A DNA stretch of 10,302 nucleotides from JBOGFI01 sp050743365. Its GTDB lineage: Bacteria; Actinomycetota; Acidimicrobiia; IMCC26256; JACDBD01. A program made the position numbers and the translations under genes. The stretch covers positions 1-10,302 of the forward strand of contig JBOGFI010000003.1 in assembly GCA_050743365.1 (NCBI GenBank). Reading direction: 5' to 3'. Shown one piece after another: positions 6,335-10,302 of the stretch. Below the pieces are notes generated by a model, which was not told the DNA's origin, made no database searches, and saw only the letters and a list, made by a program, of their open reading frames with translations. Position 1 is the first letter of the stretch; each line of letters starts with the position of its first letter.

Positions 6335-7134
6335 CAACGCCCGATGTCCCCCTCCGCATGGAACTGACCTTCGAGCTGCCGGGCCCGCCCGAGCAGGTGT
6401 GGGACGCCATCGCCACCGCCAACGGCATCAGCGGCTGGTTCATCCCCACCGACGTGGAGGAACGCCAAGGCGGCGCGATCTGCTTCCACATGGGCGAGGA
6501 CGAATCGGCCGGTACGGTCACCGGCTGGGACCCCCCGGGCCGATTCGTCTACGAGGAGCCCAATTGGGCGGCACTCACCGGGCACGAACCGACATCGGTC
6601 ACCCCGCTGGTCACCGAGTTCCTCGTCGAGGCGCAGTCGGGCGGCACGTGCGTGCTCCGGGTCGTGAGCAGCGCCTTCGGCACCGGCGCCGACTGGGAGC
6701 AGGAGTTCTTCGACGACATGGAGAGGATGTGGACGCCGTTCTTCGACAACCTCCGCCTCTACCTCACCCACTTCCCGGGCCAGCGGGTCACCTCGCTGTC
6801 CGTCGACGCCGACGTACCGGGCGCCGCCGACACCGTGTGGTCGGCCCTGCGCCAGGCGCTCGGCGCCGAAGACGTCGGGCAACCGGTCGAGGCTCGCGGC
6901 CTCACCGGGCACGTCGAGCGGATCGGCACGCCGCCGGGGCCGAACGAGCTGCTGCTGCGGGTCACCGATCCCGTCCCCGGCTTCCTCGGGTTCGCGGCCT
7001 TCGACAAGGGCGACGGCGTGACCTCCGCTCGGATCGAGGGCTACCTCTTCTCCGAGGACGCCCCCGCAGTCGTCGAGCGCGAACAGCCCGCATGGAAGGC
7101 CTGGCTACAGAGCTTGCCGGTCCCCGCGGCCTGA
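6331..7134 (+). CDS. SRPBCC (AHSA1/START-like) domain protein
   Basis: A 267-residue cytoplasmic protein. The first ~150 residues are a typical AHSA1-like SRPBCC fold: MELTFELPGPPEQVWDAI opens the first strand and helix, GISGWFIP is the characteristic loop, and the long C-terminal helix runs through EQEFFDDMERMWTPFFDNLR. A second, shorter and more divergent unit follows from about residue 155 (SLSVDADVPGAADTVWSAL, then strands to the end), suggesting a tandem SRPBCC arrangement. The fold has a deep hydrophobic pocket and binds lipids or other hydrophobic ligands; no ligand can be named here. A ribosome site AGAGGAG sits just upstream inside the regulator gene, and the start overlaps the regulator's stop by 4 bp. 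It is presumably controlled by the inverted-repeat operator upstream of the regulator. Confidence 0.85.
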   Translation: MTTPDVPLRMELTFELPGPPEQVWDAIATANGISGWFIPTDVEERQGGAICFHMGEDESAGTVTGWDPPGRFVYEEPNWAALTGHEPTSVTPLVTEFLVEAQSGGTCVLRVVSSAFGTGADWEQEFFDDMERMWTPFFDNLRLYLTHFPGQRVTSLSVDADVPGAADTVWSALRQALGAEDVGQPVEARGLTGHVERIGTPPGPNELLLRVTDPVPGFLGFAAFDKGDGVTSARIEGYLFSEDAPAVVEREQPAWKAWLQSLPVPAA

Positions 7135-7165
7135 TCGGCGTCGACGATTCCCCGCCTACGATGCT

Positions 7166-7181
7166 CCCTGGGGCAGGGTTT
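7166..7181 (+). terminator. Short GC hairpin with TTT, possible weak terminator
   Basis: CCCTG-GGG-CAGGG (7166-7178) followed by TTT lies 32 nt after the SRPBCC stop and 38 nt before the sigma factor start. The stem is only 5 bp and the T tract short, so termination would be inefficient at best. The 84-bp gap also contains TACGAT (7157-7162), a possible -10 for the sigma gene, but no convincing -35. Confidence 0.3.
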
Positions 7182-7218
7182 CGTCGTTGGTGCCGATGGT
7201 CGACAGGGGTAGCGCCGA

Positions 7219-8235
7219 ATGCCTGATCTCGCAGCAACAGATGACGCGACCCGGAGCACGGCAACGCCCGGGTCCGGCGAGCTGGAGCTCCGGCTGGAGC
7301 AGCATCGGGTCGAGCTGACCGGTTACTGCTACCGGATGCTGGGATCGGCGTTCGAGGCGGAGGACGCGGTCCAGGAGACGTTGGTGCGGGCGTGGCGCGG
7401 CTTCGATCGTTTCGAGGGCCGATCGGCGCTGCGGTCCTGGCTCTATCGCATCGCGACCAACGTGTGCCTCGACATGCTGAACGGAAGGCAGCGTCGCGCC
7501 CGGCCCATGGACCTCGCGTCTCCCTCGACCGCGGAGTCGCCCCTTGGCGCCGCGCTCCCCGAGGTGACGTGGATCGAGCCGATCCCGGACGGCCGCGTCC
7601 TGCCCGCGGATGGCGACCCGGCCGAGCTGGCGGTCTCGCGCGAGACGGTCCGGCTCGCGTTCGTCGCCGCGCTGCAGCACCTCCCCGCCCGCCAGCGGGC
7701 GGTGCTGATCCTCCGGGAGGTCCTGCGCTGGAAGGCCGACGAGGTGGCGGAGCTGCTCGACACCACGGTCGCGTCGGTGAATAGCGCGCTCCAACGAGCC
7801 CGCTCGACGCTCGCCGACCGCAACGTCACCGCCGCGGATCCGGTCGAGCCCAAGGACGACGCTCAGCGGGCGCTGCTCGCCCGCTACGTCGACGCCTTCG
7901 TGCGCTACGACCTCGACTCGATCGTCTCACTCCTCCACGAGGACGTGGAGCAGTCGATGCCGCCCTACGAGCTCTGGCTGCGGGGCCATGCCGACATCCG
8001 CAAGTGGTGGCTCGGGCCCGGCATCGGCTGTCGCGGGTCGCAGTTGGTCCCGACCGTCGCGAACGGTCTGCCGGCGTTCGGGCAGTACAAGCCCAGTGGT
8101 CTGGGAGGCAGTCTCGAGCCGTGGGCGCTTCAGGTCATCGAGATCTCAGCCGGTCGGATCAGCGGGATGACCTTCTTCCTGGACACCGCTCGCCTGTTCC
8201 CCCTCTTCGGTCTGCCCCCTCGGCCCGAGCCGTAG
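7219..8235 (+). CDS. ECF sigma-70 factor with SnoaL-like C-terminal domain (SigG-like)
   Basis: A 338-residue sigma factor. Region 2 is about residues 25-95 (LTGYCYRMLGSAFEAEDAVQ, then FEGRSALRSWLYRIATNVCLD). Region 4 is about 140-198 (ALQHLPARQRAVLILREVLR, then ADEVAELLDTTVASVNSALQ as the HTH). Residues ~215-330 form an NTF2/SnoaL-like domain (ARYVDAFVRYDLDSIVSLL, PYELWLRGHADIRKWW). This order matches the SigG-like (TIGR02960-type) ECF group, in which the C-terminal domain is thought to modulate activity in place of an anti-sigma factor. ATG 7219 has an AGGGG ribosome site about 10 nt upstream. Its last 90 bp overlap, on the opposite strand, the 3' end of a STAS-domain gene. The symbol sigG is not assigned because orthology cannot be tested here. 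Confidence 0.9.
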   Translation: MPDLAATDDATRSTATPGSGELELRLEQHRVELTGYCYRMLGSAFEAEDAVQETLVRAWRGFDRFEGRSALRSWLYRIATNVCLDMLNGRQRRARPMDLASPSTAESPLGAALPEVTWIEPIPDGRVLPADGDPAELAVSRETVRLAFVAALQHLPARQRAVLILREVLRWKADEVAELLDTTVASVNSALQRARSTLADRNVTAADPVEPKDDAQRALLARYVDAFVRYDLDSIVSLLHEDVEQSMPPYELWLRGHADIRKWWLGPGIGCRGSQLVPTVANGLPAFGQYKPSGLGGSLEPWALQVIEISAGRISGMTFFLDTARLFPLFGLPPRPEP

Positions 8236-8526
8236 CCCCGCACAGAGCGGCACGACGTCGCACAGCCCCATCAGGGAGAGCAGCTCCTGCAGCTCGCACG
8301 AGGAGTGGCGGAGCCGGACCTGGCGCCCGAGCTGCCGAGCAGTGAGTTGCAGCCGGGCCAAGGCATCGACCGTGACGGCATCCGGGTCGACGAGCGCGCC
8401 CACGTCGCAGACGACCACCTCGGCGCCGCTACCCTCCAGCACCACGCGGAGGCGCTCGCAGAGCCCTGGAACATCGCCGCGAGCGATGGGGCCGCCGATG
8501 CCCAGGACGATCGTGGCCGTACCCAT
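8146..8526 (-). CDS. STAS-domain protein, tail overlapping the sigma factor gene
   Basis: A 126-residue protein. Residues 1-95 read as a small STAS domain: TIVLGIGGPIARGDVPGLCE (first strand and helix), EVVVCDVGALVDPDAVTVDAL (central strand and the loop that in anti-anti-sigma factors bears the phosphorylated Ser), then GRQVRLRHSSCELQELLSLM and GLCDVVPL. The usual Asp-Ser phosphosite is not obvious; T52 is the only Thr or Ser near it. STAS proteins act as anti-anti-sigma switches or as parts of lipid-transport systems. The ~30-residue tail (RGQTEEGEQASGVQEEGHPA) is low-complexity and acidic. It is encoded wholly opposite the sigma factor's C-terminus, so it may simply be read-through of an overlapping frame. 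ATG 8526 lacks a clear ribosome site. It is divergent from the DUF899 gene. Confidence 0.72.
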   Translation of the reverse strand: MGTATIVLGIGGPIARGDVPGLCERLRVVLEGSGAEVVVCDVGALVDPDAVTVDALARLQLTARQLGRQVRLRHSSCELQELLSLMGLCDVVPLCAGLRLGPRGQTEEGEQASGVQEEGHPADPTG

Positions 8527-8593
8527 TTCCGGGAAAGACCGGTCCGCCGGGCGAAACTCATCGCCCTCTGTCGATCCGGGGCGAGCTCGTTCG

Positions 8594-8606
8594 TCGGTTC
8601 AACCGA
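8594..8606. promoter_or_regulatory. 13-bp palindrome in the STAS/DUF899 divergent intergenic region
   Basis: TCGGTT-C-AACCGA is a perfect inverted repeat (6-bp arms, 1-nt centre) in the 138-bp region 8527-8664 between divergent genes, 59 bp upstream of the DUF899 start. It partly adjoins a second imperfect symmetry, CGATG(N7)CATCG at 8604-8620. A dimeric regulator could control both genes from here. No confident -35/-10 pair was recognised; TAACTA at 8631-8636 is a weak -10 candidate for the plus-strand gene. Confidence 0.35.
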
Positions 8607-8664
8607 TGAGTTCTCCATCGCCGCGTGGTCTAACTACCGAGAGCCGAGACGAGAGGAGGGCACG

Positions 8665-9411
8665 ATGAGTCTGCCGCGGACCGTGTTACCGGACGAGTGG
8701 CTGGTTGCTCGTAAGGAGCTCCTGGCCGAGGAGAAGGCGATGACCCGGGCGCGTGACGCGCTCAACAGGAAGCGGCGCGAGCTGCCCATGGTCAAGATCG
8801 AGAAGGACTACGTCTTCGAGGGCCCCGACGGCAAGGCCAGCCTGCTCGACCTCTTCGACGGCCGCCGCCAGCTCATCGTCGGTCACTTCATGTTCGATCC
8901 CAGCTGGGACGACGGCTGCCCGAGCTGCTCGGCCGGAGCCGATGAGATCTCGAAGGGTCACCTCGAGCATCTGCACGCCCGTGACACCTCGTTCGTCTAT
9001 GTGTCCCGGGCGCCGCTGGCCAAGATCGAGGCGTACAAGGCCCGCAGGGGCTGGACCTTCCCCTGGTACTCGTCGTACGGCAGCGACTTCAACTACGACT
9101 TTCACGTCACGATGGACGAGTCCATCGCACCCGTCGAATACAACTACCGGACCAAGGCCGAGCACGAGCAGGCGGGCACTTCCATCTACGTCGAGGGCGA
9201 CCGGTCCATCGAAGATCCTGGCCGCAGCTGCTTCCTGCGAGACGGCGACACCGTCTTCCACACGTACTCCGTGTACGCCCGGGGCCTCGAGACGATCGGC
9301 GGCTCCTACTACATGCTCGACGAGACCGCGCTCGGCCGGCAGGAGGACTGGGAGGAGCCGAAGGGTCGTGCGACCGGCGCGCACGCGGCTGACCCGTCGT
9401 TCCCGTCGTAG
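8665..9411 (+). CDS. DUF899 family thioredoxin-like protein
   Basis: A 248-residue cytoplasmic protein. The N-terminus LPDEWLVARKELLAEEKAMT and the segment VKIEKDYVFEGPDGKASLLD are family hallmarks. GHFMFDPSWDDGCPSCSAGA holds a CPSC pair (residues 85-88) at the thioredoxin-fold active-site position. The rest follows the family: FVYVSRAPLAKIEAYKARRG and WTFPWYSSYGSDFNYDFHV, then a tyrosine-rich end with SVYARGLETIGGSYYMLDET. Members are predicted dithiol-disulfide oxidoreductases; substrate and physiological role are not established. ATG 8665 is supported by GAGGAGGG 4 nt upstream. The stop codon TAG lies in the loop of a hairpin (9391-9424). It stands alone, divergent from the STAS gene. Confidence 0.9.
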   Translation: MSLPRTVLPDEWLVARKELLAEEKAMTRARDALNRKRRELPMVKIEKDYVFEGPDGKASLLDLFDGRRQLIVGHFMFDPSWDDGCPSCSAGADEISKGHLEHLHARDTSFVYVSRAPLAKIEAYKARRGWTFPWYSSYGSDFNYDFHVTMDESIAPVEYNYRTKAEHEQAGTSIYVEGDRSIEDPGRSCFLRDGDTVFHTYSVYARGLETIGGSYYMLDETALGRQEDWEEPKGRATGAHAADPSFPS

Positions 9412-9424
9412 CGACGGGCGGGTC
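9391..9424 (+). terminator. Strong hairpin with the DUF899 stop codon in its loop
   Basis: The inner stem CCCGTCG (9402-9408) / CGACGGG (9412-9418) is perfect, with the TAG stop codon (9409-9411) as its 3-nt loop. An outer stem GACCCG (9391-9396) / CGGGTC (9419-9424) extends it, separated only by a 5-nt bulge (9397-9401) on the 5' side. There is no T tract, so it is a non-canonical terminator or an mRNA-stabilising 3' structure. The 112-bp gap to the next gene holds nothing else clear. Confidence 0.5.
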
Positions 9425-9523
9425 GATCCCGGGGTGGTTCTCCTTCGCTCTCAGCGGTCGGGCAGCAGGAACGGGCGAACACCGCCGTCCTCACGAACGC
9501 CAAAGGCTACGTAGGATCACCGC

Positions 9524-9907
9524 ATGAGCGTGCAACTCAACCACACCATTGTCTGGTGCCGCGACAAGCAGAGATCGGCGACGTTCCTCACCGAGATCCT
9601 CGGCCGGCCGACTCCTACCAGCTTCGGGCCCTTCCTAGTCGTCGAGGTCGACAACGGCGCCTCACTCGACTTTCACGAGATGGACGGCGAGATCGCCTCC
9701 CAGCACTACGCCTTCCTGATCGGTGAGGCGGACTTCGACAACATCTACGGCCGCATCCGCGACCGGGGGCTCGAACACTGGGCCGACCCGGGCCGCACCC
9801 AGCCCGGCGAGATCAACCGCAACGACGGGGGCCGGGGCGTGTACTTCGAAGACCCCGACGGCCACCTCCTCGAGATCATTACCCGCCCCTACGGCAGCGG
9901 CGGCTGA
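9524..9907 (+). CDS. VOC family (glyoxalase/bleomycin-resistance fold) protein
   Basis: A 127-residue protein with paired beta-alpha-beta-beta-beta modules. Metal-ligand positions appear kept: H7 (QLNHTIVWC), H61 (SQHYAFLI) and E117 (DPDGHLLEIITRPYG). The first module has the typical KQRSATFLTEILGRP helix, and the second ends in GGRGVYFEDPDGHLLEI. The superfamily includes metal-dependent lyases, dioxygenases, thiol transferases and antibiotic-binding proteins; the substrate of this one cannot be inferred. ATG 9524 has only a weak AGGA 8 nt upstream. TAGGAT (9512-9517) could be a -10 box giving a leaderless transcript starting at the A of ATG, but no -35 match was found. Convergent with the siderophore-interacting protein gene, 30 bp apart. 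Confidence 0.88.
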   Translation: MSVQLNHTIVWCRDKQRSATFLTEILGRPTPTSFGPFLVVEVDNGASLDFHEMDGEIASQHYAFLIGEADFDNIYGRIRDRGLEHWADPGRTQPGEINRNDGGRGVYFEDPDGHLLEIITRPYGSGG

Positions 9908-9929
9908 TACCAGCGGCCGGTAGCCGCCG
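9898..9929. terminator. Inverted repeat between convergent genes, possible bidirectional terminator
   Basis: CGGCGGCT (9898-9905) pairs with AGCCGCCG (9922-9929), a perfect 8-bp GC stem around a 16-nt loop. It spans the VOC stop codon and ends 8 bp before the minus-strand gene's stop at 9938. Position between two convergent 3' ends fits a shared terminator, but neither side has a T tract. Confidence 0.4.
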
Positions 9930-9937
9930 TGGGACGC

Positions 9938-10302
9938 TCAGGAGTCGTCGTCGGCGTCGCCACTGCGGCCGTGCTTCCAGTAGCCGCGCACCGAGGCCTG
10001 GGCGCGGGGCAGCCCTCGGTCCGCGAAGAGGTGGCGGCGGATGCGCTGCACCGCCGCGGCTTCGCCGGCCGCCCACACCCGGGTGTCGGGGACGAAGCTC
10101 GCAACGCCGACGGCGGCGACGAGGGCGTTGCCAGGAGACGCTCCGGGCGGCAGGTCGCACCACTCGACGGACGCGCGTGCATGGTCAGGCAACGCCAGCC
10201 GGGCGTCACGGTGGGCGACCTCGATGTGCACCTGCACCGGCCTCTCGGCGGGCAGGGCCTCGAGCAGCTGACTGACGGCGGGGATCGCGGTCTCGTCACC
10301 GG
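9938..10302 (-). CDS. Siderophore-interacting protein (SIP/ViuB-type), C-terminal part
   Basis: The last 120 residues are present and the gene continues past the right edge; the reading frame is open from the edge. GDETAIPAVSQLLEALP at the edge is the nucleotide-binding segment typical of the family. VQVHIEVAHRDARL, the WAAGEAAAVQRIRRHL motif and the RGYWKHGRS end motif are also diagnostic. Family members are flavin-dependent NAD(P)H ferric-siderophore reductases that release iron from imported siderophores in the cytoplasm. The FAD-binding half lies outside the window. A short acidic tail (DADDDS) closes the protein. No start is visible; the GTG at 10235-10237 is internal to the domain, not a real start. 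Confidence 0.9.
   Translation of the reverse strand, partial: GDETAIPAVSQLLEALPAERPVQVHIEVAHRDARLALPDHARASVEWCDLPPGASPGNALVAAVGVASFVPDTRVWAAGEAAAVQRIRRHLFADRGLPRAQASVRGYWKHGRSGDADDDS

Noticed and set aside
8305..8664. In-frame upstream extension of the DUF899 frame
   Set aside because: It is antisense to the STAS gene and the DUF899 family start at ATG 8665 has a strong ribosome binding site.

Overview
The window is uniformly GC-rich, with strong G/C preference at third codon positions, GTG starts and several apparently leaderless promoters. The gene families (Ser/Thr kinase, ECF sigma factors with SnoaL-like tails, DUF899, siderophore-interacting protein) fit an actinobacterium, possibly of the Acidimicrobiia. 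The taxonomic guess is an inference from style, not from a marker gene.

Left part (1-5044). A Ser/Thr protein kinase gene runs off the left edge on the minus strand. Upstream of it on the same strand is a small ECF sigma factor with no visible anti-sigma gene. Divergent from the sigma gene, across a 138-bp intergenic region holding a perfect 13-bp palindrome, is the centrepiece: a 1329-residue protein. It fuses two class III nucleotidyl cyclase domains, a NACHT-type STAND NTPase and a C-terminal SUMF1/formylglycine-generating-enzyme fold. The first cyclase keeps all the catalytic residues checked. The second has Glu in place of the transition-state Asn. The SUMF1 domain lacks the catalytic cysteines and so looks like a sensor. 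This reads as a signalling or biological-conflict module: sensor, NTPase switch, cyclic-nucleotide output.

Middle (5045-7134). A ZIP-family metal transporter gene stops after about five membrane segments. Eighteen bases beyond its stop lies a 36-nt relic of the 3' end of a tRNA-Gly on the minus strand, ending in CCA. This is the usual footprint of tyrosine-recombinase integration at a tRNA gene. Immediately after it begins an ArsR-type regulator / two-domain SRPBCC operon. Its promoter has a 17-bp spacer and a perfect inverted-repeat operator overlapping the -35 box, and its predicted transcription start is the A of the ATG.

Right part (7135-10302). A SigG-like ECF sigma factor with a SnoaL-like C-terminal domain overlaps, tail to tail by 90 bp, a small STAS-domain protein gene on the minus strand. 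Divergent from the STAS gene is a DUF899 thioredoxin-like protein whose stop codon sits in the loop of a strong hairpin. Next is a VOC/glyoxalase-fold protein, then (minus strand, cut by the right edge) the C-terminal part of a siderophore-interacting ferric-reductase-type protein. These look like ordinary actinobacterial housekeeping or stress genes.

No CRISPR array, insertion sequence, rRNA or intact tRNA was found.
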